From: Sphingomonadales bacterium
GTDB taxonomy: Bacteria > Pseudomonadota > Alphaproteobacteria > Sphingomonadales > Sphingomonadaceae
Direction: 5' to 3'
DNA: 25,947 nt
Assembly: GCA_024636595.1 (NCBI GenBank)
Contig: JAGXGT010000010.1
Span: 1-25,947, forward strand
The position numbers and the translations under genes were made by a program. The notes below the pieces were generated by a model that ran no database searches, had not been told where the DNA came from, and saw only the letters and a program-made list of their open reading frames with translations. Shown piece by piece: positions 1-8,009 of the stretch (position 1 is its first letter; every line of letters starts with the position of its first letter).

Positions 1-2464
1 CAACGGTGCCGTTGCGCTTGATATTGTCGATATTGAGAATGCCCTGGCCGCCGCGGCCCGACTGGCGATATTCATAGGCGCTGGAACGCTTGCCATAGCC
101 ATTGGCACAGACGGTGAGGATGAAGTCCTCGGTCTCGCTGAATTCCGCCATGCGTTCGGGGGGCAGTTCCGGCTCGTTCCTGTTGTCCTTCCATGGGGCG
201 GCCTTGAGATACAGGTCGCGTTCCTCGGTCGAAGCTTCGAAGCCGCGCAGGACCGATAGCGAAATGACCTCGTCATCGCCCTTGAGCGTGATACCGCGGA
301 CACCGGTCGATGTGCGGCTCTGGAAAGAACGCACGGCGTCACCGGCGAACCGGATCGCCTTGCCATTTTTGGTCGCGAGCAGGACGTCGTCGTTGTCGGT
401 CAGCAATTCCACGCCGATCAGGCGGTCATCACTATCCTCGTCAAATTTCATGGCAAATTTGCCGTTGGACGGAACGTTGGTGAAACTGTCCATGCTGTTG
501 CGCCGGACACCGCCCCTGGCGGTTGCGAACATGACGTGGAGATCGGCCCATTCGCTCTCGTCTTCCGGCAGCGGCAGCACGGTGGAAATGGTCTCGCCAT
601 CCGCCAGCGGCAGCAGGTTGACCATCGGGCGGCCCTTGGTCTGGGGTCCGCCTTCCGGCAGTTTCCAGACCTTGAGCCGATAGACCTTGCCGTGGGATGA
701 GAAGAACAGAACCGGTGTGTGGGTCGACGTCACGAACAGTTCGGTGATCGCGTCCTCGTCCTTGGTCGCCATGCCGGCGCGGCCCTTGCCGCCGCGGCGC
801 TGGGCCCGGAAGGTGTCGAGCGGCGTCCGCTTGATATAACCGCCATGGGTGACGGTGACGACCATTTCGGAGCGTTCCATCAGGTCTTCGTCTTCCAGAC
901 CGTCCCAGGCGGCGGTTATTTCCGACAGGCGCGGCGTGGCAAATTCGTCGCGCACTTCCTCGAGCTCTTCGCGCATCACGGCATAAAGCTTGGCTCGGTC
1001 GGCCAGGATCGCGAGATATTCCTCGATCGCGGCTGCCAGTTCCCGGAGTTCGTCGGCGATTTCCTCGCGACCGAGCGCGGTCAGCTTTTGCAGCCGCAGA
1101 TCCAGAATCGCCTTTACCTGCACCGCGGACAATGTGTAGCTGTCGCCCTCGATATCGGTTTCCATCGCCTCGACCAGCCGGATATAGGAGGCGATCTCGG
1201 CAATCGGCCATTCGCGCCGGAGCAGGGATTCGCGGGCTTCGGCCGGGGTTGAGGATCCGCGGATGATGCGGACGACTTCGTCCATATTGGTAACCGCCAC
1301 CACCAGGCCGAGCAATATATGCGCCCGTTCGCGCGCCTTGTTGAGCTCGAACTTGGTCCGCCGGGTGATCACTTCCTCGCGAAACTTGACGAAGGATTCG
1401 ATGATGTCGCGCAGGGTCAGGACTTCCGGACGGCCGCCGCGAATGGCGAGCATATTGGCCGGGAAGCTGGACTGGGCCGGGGTGAAGCGCCAGATCTGGT
1501 TGAGCACCACCTCGGCGGTTGCGTCGCGCTTCAGCTCTATGACGACGCGGACGCCGGCGCGGCTGGACTCGTCGCGAATATCGGAGACGCCCTCGATGCG
1601 CTTGTCCTTCGCGGCCTCAGCAATCTTTTCGACCAGACCGGACTTGCCGACCTGAAAGGGGATGGAGGTAAGTACGATCGAGCGCTTGTCACCGCGTCCT
1701 TCCTCGATGATGTGGCGGGCGCGCATCATGATCGACCCGCGTCCGTCCTTGTAGGCGGCGCGGGCGCCGGACTGGCCCAATATCAGGGGTGCGGTCGGAA
1801 AATCCGGACCGGGAATGATTTCGATAAGCTCGTCGATGGTGATGCCGGGATTGTCGATATAGGCAAGGCTGGCGTTGATCACCTCGCCGAGATTGTGCGG
1901 CGGAATATTGGTGGCCATGCCGACTGCGATGCCGCCGGCGCCGTTGACCAGCAGGTTCGGAAAGCGGGCAGGCAGGACATTGGGTTCTTGCCGGCTGCCG
2001 TCATAATTGGGCACGAAATCGACGGTATCCTTGTCGAGGTCGTTGAGCAGGAAATTGGCGACCTTGTTCAGCCGGGCCTCGGTGTAGCGCATCGATGCCG
2101 GCATATCCGGATCCATCGCACCGAAATTGCCCAGGCCGTCGATCCGCGGGACGCGCATTGACCAGTCCTGGGTCATCCGGGCCAGAGCCATATAGATCGC
2201 GCTGTCGCCATGCGGGTGATAATTACCCATCACGTCACCGACGATTTTTGCGCATTTGCGATAGGGTCGTCCAGCGACCATGCCGCCTTCCTGCGCGGCG
2301 AATAAAATGCGGCGGTGAACCGGCTTCAGACCATCGCGGACATCGGGCAGCGCGCGGCTGACGATGACCGACATGGCATAGTCCATGTAGCTGGTTTTCA
2401 TCTCATCGACGATGTCTATCGGTTCGATATTGGACGGCGACGGTGGGGTGGTTTGTTCGTTCAC
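1..2464 (-). CDS. gyrA: DNA gyrase subunit A (3' end cut by window)
   Basis: This is the breakage-reunion subunit of DNA gyrase, which introduces negative supercoils with GyrB. About 821 codons are present and the C-terminus lies outside the window. The start is a GTG at 2464 with an AAAAGG Shine-Dalgarno; no other start codon lies between it and the upstream in-frame TAG. Visible landmarks are MKTSYMDYAMSVIVSRALPD (residues 22-41), the quinolone-resistance region HPHGDSAIY (83-91) and the catalytic tyrosine in MRYTEARL (Y127). The GyrA box QRRGGKG (about 555-561, near bases 782-802) separates it from ParC, which lacks that box. The residue matching E. coli Asp87 is Met92 here (Ser83 equivalent is kept as Ser88). 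It lies downstream of, and in line with, the yaaA-SDR pair across a 106-bp gap. Identification is certain. Confidence 0.97.
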   Translation of the reverse strand, partial: MNEQTTPPSPSNIEPIDIVDEMKTSYMDYAMSVIVSRALPDVRDGLKPVHRRILFAAQEGGMVAGRPYRKCAKIVGDVMGNYHPHGDSAIYMALARMTQDWSMRVPRIDGLGNFGAMDPDMPASMRYTEARLNKVANFLLNDLDKDTVDFVPNYDGSRQEPNVLPARFPNLLVNGAGGIAVGMATNIPPHNLGEVINASLAYIDNPGITIDELIEIIPGPDFPTAPLILGQSGARAAYKDGRGSIMMRARHIIEEGRGDKRSIVLTSIPFQVGKSGLVEKIAEAAKDKRIEGVSDIRDESSRAGVRVVIELKRDATAEVVLNQIWRFTPAQSSFPANMLAIRGGRPEVLTLRDIIESFVKFREEVITRRTKFELNKARERAHILLGLVVAVTNMDEVVRIIRGSSTPAEARESLLRREWPIAEIASYIRLVEAMETDIEGDSYTLSAVQVKAILDLRLQKLTALGREEIADELRELAAAIEEYLAILADRAKLYAVMREELEEVRDEFATPRLSEITAAWDGLEDEDLMERSEMVVTVTHGGYIKRTPLDTFRAQRRGGKGRAGMATKDEDAITELFVTSTHTPVLFFSSHGKVYRLKVWKLPEGGPQTKGRPMVNLLPLADGETISTVLPLPEDESEWADLHVMFATARGGVRRNSMDSFTNVPSNGKFAMKFDEDSDDRLIGVELLTDNDDVLLATKNGKAIRFAGDAVRSFQSRTSTGVRGITLKGDDEVISLSVLRGFEASTEERDLYLKAAPWKDNRNEPELPPERMAEFSETEDFILTVCANGYGKRSSAYEYRQSGRGGQGILNIDNIKRNGTV

Positions 2465-2570
2465 AAACGGGCCTTTTTGATGGGTTTTTTCTTGTCGGTT
2501 CTTCTAGGGGAAGGGGCCAGCAAAAGCCAGCCTTTCGGGCCAGTTTTACATTATTATTACAGTGCTGGAA

Positions 2571-3275
2571 TCAGGGCTGGATTTCGGTCCCGTCCCAGGC
2601 AAAAATTTTGCCGCTGTCGGCGGGTTTCAGCGCGTCGAGAACGTCCAGCAGTTGCCGCGCCGCGCGAACCGAATCAAATAATTTTTCGGGCGCAACATTT
2701 CCCTGAAATGGGACGCTCAACGCCGTGTCGACGGTGCCGGGGTGCAGCGCCACGATGATCGAGTTATCGTTCTTGCGCGACCATTCAATCGACAGGTTGC
2801 GGATCATCATGTTGAGCGCGGCCTTGGATGCCCGGTAGCCGTACCAGCCGCCGAGCCGATTGTCCGAAATACTGCCGACACGGGCCGAGAGGGCTGCGAA
2901 TCTGATGAGCCCGTTCCGGTCCATCAACGGCAGAAAATGCTTGGCGACCATAGCCGGGCCGACAGCGTTCACCTGATAATTTTTCAAAAGCCAATCGGCG
3001 TCGAGCTGACGGAGGCTTTTTTCCGGACCCTTCTTATCCTCGTGCAGCAACCCGGTGGCAACAAAGACCAGCGATGGCGAAATCTGCTTGTCCGCCAGCC
3101 AGGCGGCTGCATCCCGGATGCTTTCTTCTGAGGTGAGGTCGACCGAGACCGGGCTGTTGCCCGACCGGGAAAAGCGGACAATGCGGTCAAACCGATCGTC
3201 TGCTTCCAACTCATCGGCGATCGCCTTGCCAATCCCACCGGTTGCGCCAAAAATGACGGCCGATTGTCCGGTCAT
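2571..3275 (-). CDS. SDR-family NAD(P)-dependent oxidoreductase (C-factor-like)
   Basis: This 234-residue protein belongs to the classical short-chain dehydrogenase/reductases. It has the Rossmann glycine motif GATGGIG at residues 10-16, an asparagine in NAVG (about 103), a serine-containing SARVGS segment (130-135) and the catalytic YRASK (Y147, K151). The serine-tyrosine distance and the LGGWYGYRASKAALN stretch resemble the CsgA/C-factor group, whose substrates are mostly unknown, so no reaction is assigned. Its ATG overlaps the stop codon of yaaA by 4 bp (ATGA), which implies translational coupling and a common transcript. The 106 bp from here to the gyrA start hold only a weak CTGGCC-CGAAA-GGCTGG hairpin, so readthrough into gyrA is possible. 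Confidence 0.9.
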   Translation of the reverse strand: MTGQSAVIFGATGGIGKAIADELEADDRFDRIVRFSRSGNSPVSVDLTSEESIRDAAAWLADKQISPSLVFVATGLLHEDKKGPEKSLRQLDADWLLKNYQVNAVGPAMVAKHFLPLMDRNGLIRFAALSARVGSISDNRLGGWYGYRASKAALNMMIRNLSIEWSRKNDNSIIVALHPGTVDTALSVPFQGNVAPEKLFDSVRAARQLLDVLDALKPADSGKIFAWDGTEIQP

Positions 3276-4030
3276 GTGCGAATGAAGCGGAGGCTGTTTT
3301 CTGTGCTGCTTTCGCCATCGAACCGATAGCCGTCATGGTCAAAGCCCTTGAGCATTTCCGGATCGGTCAGATGGTTTTCGCAAATATAGCGTGCCATCAT
3401 GCCGCGCGCGCGCTTCGCCTCGAAGCTGATAAATTTGGGACCATCGGGGCTATCCTTGCGAAAATCCACTTCGATGATTCGCCCAAGCAATTTTTCGCTA
3501 TGTGGTTTGACCGCCGCCCAATATTCATTGCTTGCGAGATTGACGACGGTTTCGCTGCCGATATGTGCCAGATCCGCCGCCAGCGCCTTGGCAATCTTGT
3601 CTTTCCAGAAATCGGTCAGCTTGCTGTAACGGGGCGCCCATTTGGTGCCCATTTCCAGGCGATGGGGCCGAATGGGGTCCAGCGGCCGAAGCAACCCGTA
3701 GAGGCCCGATAGAATACGCAAATGGCCCTGTGCGAACGCCATTGCTTCATCGCCGATGCTGCGGGCTTCAAAGCCGGTATAGACATCACCATTATAGGCG
3801 TAGATCGCCGGTCTTTCCGGCTGATCGAAAAATTCGCTGTACCGCTGCCGGTTGAGGGCGATCAGATTGTCTGACACCGGCATGATTGCTTTCAGTTTCT
3901 TGGTTGTCAGATTCCCGATCGCATTGGCCAATCGTTGGGTCTCTTCAGGGAATCGATTGTCGGTTGATCGGATATCCGGAAGATCGGATTCAAAATCCAG
4001 CGATTTGGCGGGGGAAATGATTGCAAGCAC
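3272..4030 (-). CDS. yaaA: Peroxide stress protein YaaA (UPF0246/DUF328)
   Basis: The 252-residue product is close in length to E. coli YaaA (258). It carries the family's N-terminal MLAIISPAKSLDFES, the central AYNGDVYTGF and LSGLYGLLRPLDPI motifs, the METGTKWAP-type segment (LEMGTKWAPRYSKLTDFW) and the terminal KGFDHDGYRF. In E. coli YaaA limits free iron and oxidative DNA damage under peroxide stress and binds DNA; that role is carried over from the family. The start is GTG at 4030, with GAGG nine bases upstream. The stop overlaps the SDR start by 4 bp. The divergent gene on its left flank leaves a 100-190 bp upstream region for its promoter. Confidence 0.93.
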   Translation of the reverse strand: MLAIISPAKSLDFESDLPDIRSTDNRFPEETQRLANAIGNLTTKKLKAIMPVSDNLIALNRQRYSEFFDQPERPAIYAYNGDVYTGFEARSIGDEAMAFAQGHLRILSGLYGLLRPLDPIRPHRLEMGTKWAPRYSKLTDFWKDKIAKALAADLAHIGSETVVNLASNEYWAAVKPHSEKLLGRIIEVDFRKDSPDGPKFISFEAKRARGMMARYICENHLTDPEMLKGFDHDGYRFDGESSTENSLRFIRT

Positions 4031-4133
4031 GCGATTTTACCTCATTATACTACAGGGAATGCCCAATGGTGACACCGAATGGCGACCGTTCAACCTCTAT
4101 TCAGCGGATTCACTCTAGAAAAGAGGAGAAAGC

Positions 4134-5519
4134 TTGGTAATAGGGCCAAGAGTGTGTGGTGCAACCATATTCCGGGGAACCCGTTTCCCCCATATAATAA
4201 TCATCCGGAGGATATTCATGCGTTTTTTATCTCATTTTTCCATGGCCGTTGCGTTGGCGACTGCCGGTACGCTCGCCGTAACCGCATTGCCGCAGGACGC
4301 CCAGGCGGCAAAGAAGAAAAAGGAAAAGGATTCCGGGCTTAAAATTAGCAAGGAAGTGCAACCTAAAGTGGCCGCAATTCAGGCCGCCATGGCGACCGAA
4401 ACCCCTGCAACCGCGAAGCCTCTGGTGGAAGCCTTGCTGGCTGAACCTTTAGCTGCTGATGATCGTTTCGTCGCTGGCCAGTTGGCCATTCAGCTCGGCG
4501 GTACCTTGAAAGATACTGCCCTGCAGGAAAAAGGTATCCTGGCCTCGCTCGACAGCGGAAAAACCAGCGGGGAGCAATTGCCTGCTTTCAACTTCTTTGC
4601 CGGTAACTTTGCCTATGGCGCAGAACGCTGGGCGGACGCCGCGAAATATTTCCAGGCGGCCTATGACCTGGGTTATCGGGCCAACAATATCGAACCGTTG
4701 TTGGCGGAGACCTACTTCAAGCGGAACATGCCTGCAGAAGGCCTGGCGAAGTGGGACACAATTATCAGCGATGCCAATGCTTCGACGACGAAGGCTCCGG
4801 AAGCTTGGTACCGTCTCGCTCGCGATCGGGCGCTGGCAAGCAAGGACAAGAATCTTTACGCCACCTGGGCAACAAAATGGGCGGATGCTTATCCATCCGG
4901 CGATTCCTGGGGTGATGCGATCGCGGCGAGCCGCTGGACCGCGCAAGCCGACAGCACCCAGAATCTTGAGGTTTTGCGCTTTATGAAAGCGACGGATGCT
5001 CTCAAGACAACCCGGGACTATAAGGAATTTGCCGAGGAAGCGCAGCGCAAGAACCTGTTTGGTGAAGTGGTCGCCGTGCTGACCGAAGGCAAGCAGAAGG
5101 GAATCGTTAGCGCCAATAGTCCGCTGGTCACCGAATTGCTTGCTCCGGCAGAGCGCCAGGTGTCGGCTGACCGGGCGTCACTGCCCGCGCAACCGTCAGC
5201 AGTTCGAGGATCCGGAAGTAGTTCGGTGATGATGAATTTTGCCGACGTTTGGCTTGGCTATAAAGGCTATGACAAGGCTGTGGCGTTTTACGAAGCAGGT
5301 CTTTCCAAGCCGGGAGCCGATATGAACCGCGGCTATGTGGGAATTGGTACGGCGCATGCCTATGCCGGCGACATGGCAGCCGCAAAGCAGGCCTTTGCCA
5401 AGGTTTCTGGAACCCGGGCTCCGCTCGCGGCGATGTGGCAGACGTGGATCGAGCAGCAAGCCGCTCCGGCACCGGTGGCTGCAACGCCGGCCCCAGCTAC
5501 TGCTGAACCGGCAACCTGA
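4134..5519 (+). CDS. Exported helical-repeat (TPR-like) protein, hypothetical
   Basis: No characterised family is recognised. From the ATG at 4218 the protein has 433 residues. It opens with a signal peptide (MRFLSHFSMAVALATAGTLA, cleavage likely at QAA near residue 32) followed by a lysine cluster (AKKKKEKDSG). The body is alanine-rich and helical, with repeat-like segments such as AERWADAAKYFQAAYDLGY, YDKAVAFYEAGLS and HAYAGDMAAAKQAFAKVSG that look like tetratricopeptide helices, and a proline/alanine tail. Two starts are credible. ATG 4218 has GGAGG at 4206-4210. An in-frame TTG at 4134 has a very strong GAGGAG at 4123-4128 and would add 28 residues ahead of the signal peptide. I favour 4218 because it gives a standard signal peptide. 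A periplasmic scaffold role is inference. Confidence 0.8.
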   Translation: MVIGPRVCGATIFRGTRFPHIIIIRRIFMRFLSHFSMAVALATAGTLAVTALPQDAQAAKKKKEKDSGLKISKEVQPKVAAIQAAMATETPATAKPLVEALLAEPLAADDRFVAGQLAIQLGGTLKDTALQEKGILASLDSGKTSGEQLPAFNFFAGNFAYGAERWADAAKYFQAAYDLGYRANNIEPLLAETYFKRNMPAEGLAKWDTIISDANASTTKAPEAWYRLARDRALASKDKNLYATWATKWADAYPSGDSWGDAIAASRWTAQADSTQNLEVLRFMKATDALKTTRDYKEFAEEAQRKNLFGEVVAVLTEGKQKGIVSANSPLVTELLAPAERQVSADRASLPAQPSAVRGSGSSSVMMNFADVWLGYKGYDKAVAFYEAGLSKPGADMNRGYVGIGTAHAYAGDMAAAKQAFAKVSGTRAPLAAMWQTWIEQQAAPAPVAATPAPATAEPAT

Positions 5520-5541
5520 TCCAATCCTGTTTGAAAATTTG

Positions 5542-5568
5542 AAAAAGGGCGCCATCGGCGCCCTTTTT
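5542..5568. terminator. Bidirectional Rho-independent terminator
   Basis: AAAAAGGGCGCC is followed by a 3-base loop and the exact complement GGCGCCCTTTTT. The run of A on one side and T on the other gives a U-tract on both strands. It sits 22 bp after the helical-repeat protein stop and 20 bp beyond the Lrp-family gene stop, so it serves both convergent genes. Confidence 0.88.
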
Positions 5569-5588
5569 TATTGCTGCATCGGCCTTTT

Positions 5589-6062
5589 CTATTCCTGAAT
5601 CGGAACGCCGGGCAGATGCTTGGCCGACCGGATGGTGAGCGATGTTTTGACGCTGGCCACATTGGGCGCTGCGGTGAGCTGGCTGGTCAAGAAGCTTTGA
5701 AATTGCTGAAGGTCTTTGGCGACCACTTTCAACATAAAGTCGATTTCCCCATTCAGCATGTAGCATTCGCGTACTTCGGGGAGCTTTTGCACATGTTCTT
5801 CGAACGCCTGCAGATCGATTTCGGCCTGACTTTTCAGACTGACCATGGCAAAAACCGTTATCGTGTAACCCATTTTGGCGGGATCAATCGCAGCGTGATA
5901 GGAATTGATCACACCTTCGTCTTCCAACGCGCGCATGCGCCGGAGACAGGGTGGTGCCGTCAAGCCAACGCTGTTGGCGAGTTCGACATTGGTGATCCGT
6001 CCATCATCTTGTAACCGCTGCAGAATTTTCAAGTCGATTTCGTCGAGGTTCGTGTCAGCCAT
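5589..6062 (-). CDS. Lrp/AsnC family transcriptional regulator
   Basis: This 157-residue protein has the two-domain Lrp/AsnC layout. An N-terminal winged helix-turn-helix starts LDEIDLKILQRLQDDGRITN and contains the recognition-helix region VELANSVGLTAPPCLRRMRAL (about 25-46). A C-terminal RAM/AsnC ligand-binding domain follows (about 70-145, with CYMLNGEIDFMLKVVAKDL). Members sense amino acids and act as dimers to octamers; the ligand here cannot be read from sequence. The ATG at 6062 lacks an obvious Shine-Dalgarno. The 178-bp divergent region toward the kinase gene is AT-rich (TTATAATATAATAAG) and is the likely site for its promoter and autoregulation. The gene converges on the preceding gene through a shared terminator. 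Confidence 0.93.
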   Translation of the reverse strand: MADTNLDEIDLKILQRLQDDGRITNVELANSVGLTAPPCLRRMRALEDEGVINSYHAAIDPAKMGYTITVFAMVSLKSQAEIDLQAFEEHVQKLPEVRECYMLNGEIDFMLKVVAKDLQQFQSFLTSQLTAAPNVASVKTSLTIRSAKHLPGVPIQE

Positions 6063-6240
6063 AGCAATGTAATATCCGTTCGCGAATCATTTCACGGTTA
6101 TAATATAATAAGCAGGCCAAGCAATGCTTTCTCCCATGTCCCACATTGTGACGCGAAATTTTCATTGCTTCCTGTTGGCTGCGGAAAGGGTTATCACCCA
6201 GTTAACAATTGGATAAGCCAACGATTTTCGGGATCTGATA

Positions 6241-7929
6241 TTGCGCTTCGATGACCGCCTGACCACCGTGCTCAAAGGGAGCTTGCCGGAAGGCGCCGGG
6301 GCAGCCACGCAATGGCGGCAGGTGATTGACCTGTTGGCGCAAAAACCCGGGGACTTGGCCAATCAGGACGTGCAGGCCGGGCTGACGCGGTTACATGATT
6401 TGCATGACCGGGTGTCAGAGCAGGACCGGCTGGCGGCTGTGCAATCGCTGCATGGCCGATTGCGATCCGCTCCGCTGCTGGTCTATCTGACCGCCGATAC
6501 CGATGCTATTTGCGATGCGGCGATGACCGCGGCCGACCTGACTCCGGAAATCTGCGCAGACGCTTTTCCCCGGATGTCGACGCGGGCCCAGGCACTTTTG
6601 CAATCGCAGGGGTTTGCGCCGGCGGTTGCCGACTATCGGCCACAGGCTGAGCAGCCGCCGCACGAGGCGCCATCTCTTGGCGGTGGTTCGGAACAAAAGC
6701 CTGCAACAGCCGCCCCAGCAGACGATTCGCCAGCAGACCATTCCAGTGAGCCAGCTCAGCAATTGGCGGAATCTCAGATCAGTGCTCTGGTGGAAAAGAT
6801 CGCCGATTATCAAAAAAATCGTCCGGTCGACGCCCCACGTTCACCAATCGACGATGGCGATAGTCAGAGTTTCTTTGCCGAACCTCTTGAAGCCATCCGA
6901 TTCGAAACGGATGAAACGGGAACGATCAACTGGACCGAGGGTCCACCGAAAGGGTCGATCGTTGGTGTCACCATAGCGCAGCCAGCGTTTGATGAAGGGC
7001 CAGGCCCCGACGCTTATGGTGCGGCTGCCTTTCGTCAGCGCATGCCGATGGAAAATGCCCGGATGCGGCTCTGCGGAGCGGCGATCATTACGGGCGACTG
7101 GCGGATGAGCGCAATTCCCTATTTCAGCGAGGAAACCGGGCGGTTCGAGGGCTATCGCGGAATCATGCGGCGGCCAAACGTGGCTGAGGATGCTGGACAT
7201 AGCGGGATTGACACGGAACGGCGCGAACAGCTGCAGCAACTGATCCATGAACTGCGGACGCCGTTGAATGCAGTGATCGGGTTTAGCGAGATTATCGAGC
7301 AACAGCTTTTTGGACCGGCTTCCTATGAATATCGGTCGTTGGCGCGCAACATCATGGATGAAGCGAGGCGGTTGCTGGCAGGTTTTGAAGATCTTGATAT
7401 CGCGGTGAAAGTGGATTCAGGGCAATTGCCGGAGTCCAATGGAACCGCCAGAGCGGACTGGTTGTTCGAGCGGATGAGTCAACGTTTGCAGGGGCTGACG
7501 CAGAGCAAGGCTGTTGATCTCAACATCAGCAAGGCAGAGCCAGTGCGGTCCTTCGCTCTGGACGGCGAATCGGTGGAGCGAATTTTTGCCCGCCTTTTGT
7601 CGGCTGCCATTATCTCTTGCGAGAACGGCGAAACATTGAAGGGCGAATTGCGGACGCGCATAGGCGTGCAACCGACCAATCAATTCAAACTCTCCCGCCC
7701 GTCGCGAATCAAGGGAATCGCGGAAAATATCTTGCTGGATCCATCACAGGGGATCGACGGCGAGGGCGGTGAATCCTCGCTACTGGGTCTGGGTTTCTCG
7801 CTGCGTTTGGTGCGCAATCTCGCGCAGTCTGCCGGCGGCTCGCTGGCGATCAATGAGGATAACATTGCCTTGACGCTGCCCGCAGCCGCTACTAGCAAAA
7901 TCCAAATTCGAGAAACGGAATTGGAATAG
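6241..7929 (+). CDS. HisKA-domain sensor protein with degenerate ATPase domain
   Basis: The 562-residue product starts with TTG (MRFDDRLTTVL), a start I remember from related sphingomonad proteins but cannot verify. There is no membrane segment, so it is probably cytoplasmic. The order is a helical N-terminal region (1-125), a Pro/Gln-rich linker (about 128-175), a PAS-like segment ending in GRFEGYRGIMRRP (near 305), a clear HisKA H-box HELRTPLNAVIGFSEI with phospho-acceptor His336, and a C-terminal HATPase-like region. That last region is abnormal. The N-box reads RLLSAAIISC (451-460) with Ala where the Mg-ATP-binding Asn belongs, no DxGxG G1 box is visible, and only a G2-like GLGFSLRLVRNLAQSAGG (516-533) remains. 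It may act as a phosphatase, scaffold or phosphotransfer protein instead of a kinase. No response regulator is adjacent. Confidence 0.85.
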   Translation: MRFDDRLTTVLKGSLPEGAGAATQWRQVIDLLAQKPGDLANQDVQAGLTRLHDLHDRVSEQDRLAAVQSLHGRLRSAPLLVYLTADTDAICDAAMTAADLTPEICADAFPRMSTRAQALLQSQGFAPAVADYRPQAEQPPHEAPSLGGGSEQKPATAAPADDSPADHSSEPAQQLAESQISALVEKIADYQKNRPVDAPRSPIDDGDSQSFFAEPLEAIRFETDETGTINWTEGPPKGSIVGVTIAQPAFDEGPGPDAYGAAAFRQRMPMENARMRLCGAAIITGDWRMSAIPYFSEETGRFEGYRGIMRRPNVAEDAGHSGIDTERREQLQQLIHELRTPLNAVIGFSEIIEQQLFGPASYEYRSLARNIMDEARRLLAGFEDLDIAVKVDSGQLPESNGTARADWLFERMSQRLQGLTQSKAVDLNISKAEPVRSFALDGESVERIFARLLSAAIISCENGETLKGELRTRIGVQPTNQFKLSRPSRIKGIAENILLDPSQGIDGEGGESSLLGLGFSLRLVRNLAQSAGGSLAINEDNIALTLPAAATSKIQIRETELE

Positions 7930-8009
7930 TCCGCCTGTTCGCGGATCGGTTTTGAGGCATTTCGGGCAAAATAGAGGTGACAGGGATTTCTGCGCAGGAT
8001 CATCAGCCG

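Noticed and set aside
1319..2161. A 280-codon plus-strand frame inside gyrA
   Set aside because: It is antisense to the conserved gyrase catalytic domain, as is the 256-codon alternate frame at 441-1211.
4114..4135. TCTAGA, AAAGAGGAGAAA and AAGCTT in a row, resembling a cloning junction
   Set aside because: The flanks are continuous native sequence with a natural downstream reading frame; a purine-rich ribosome site next to two common hexamers is plausible by chance.
4193..4198. A perfect TATAAT
   Set aside because: A start of transcription from here would fall in the Shine-Dalgarno of the ATG at 4218, and no -35 element is present; the neighbouring GGGGAA/TTCCCC dyad is also short.
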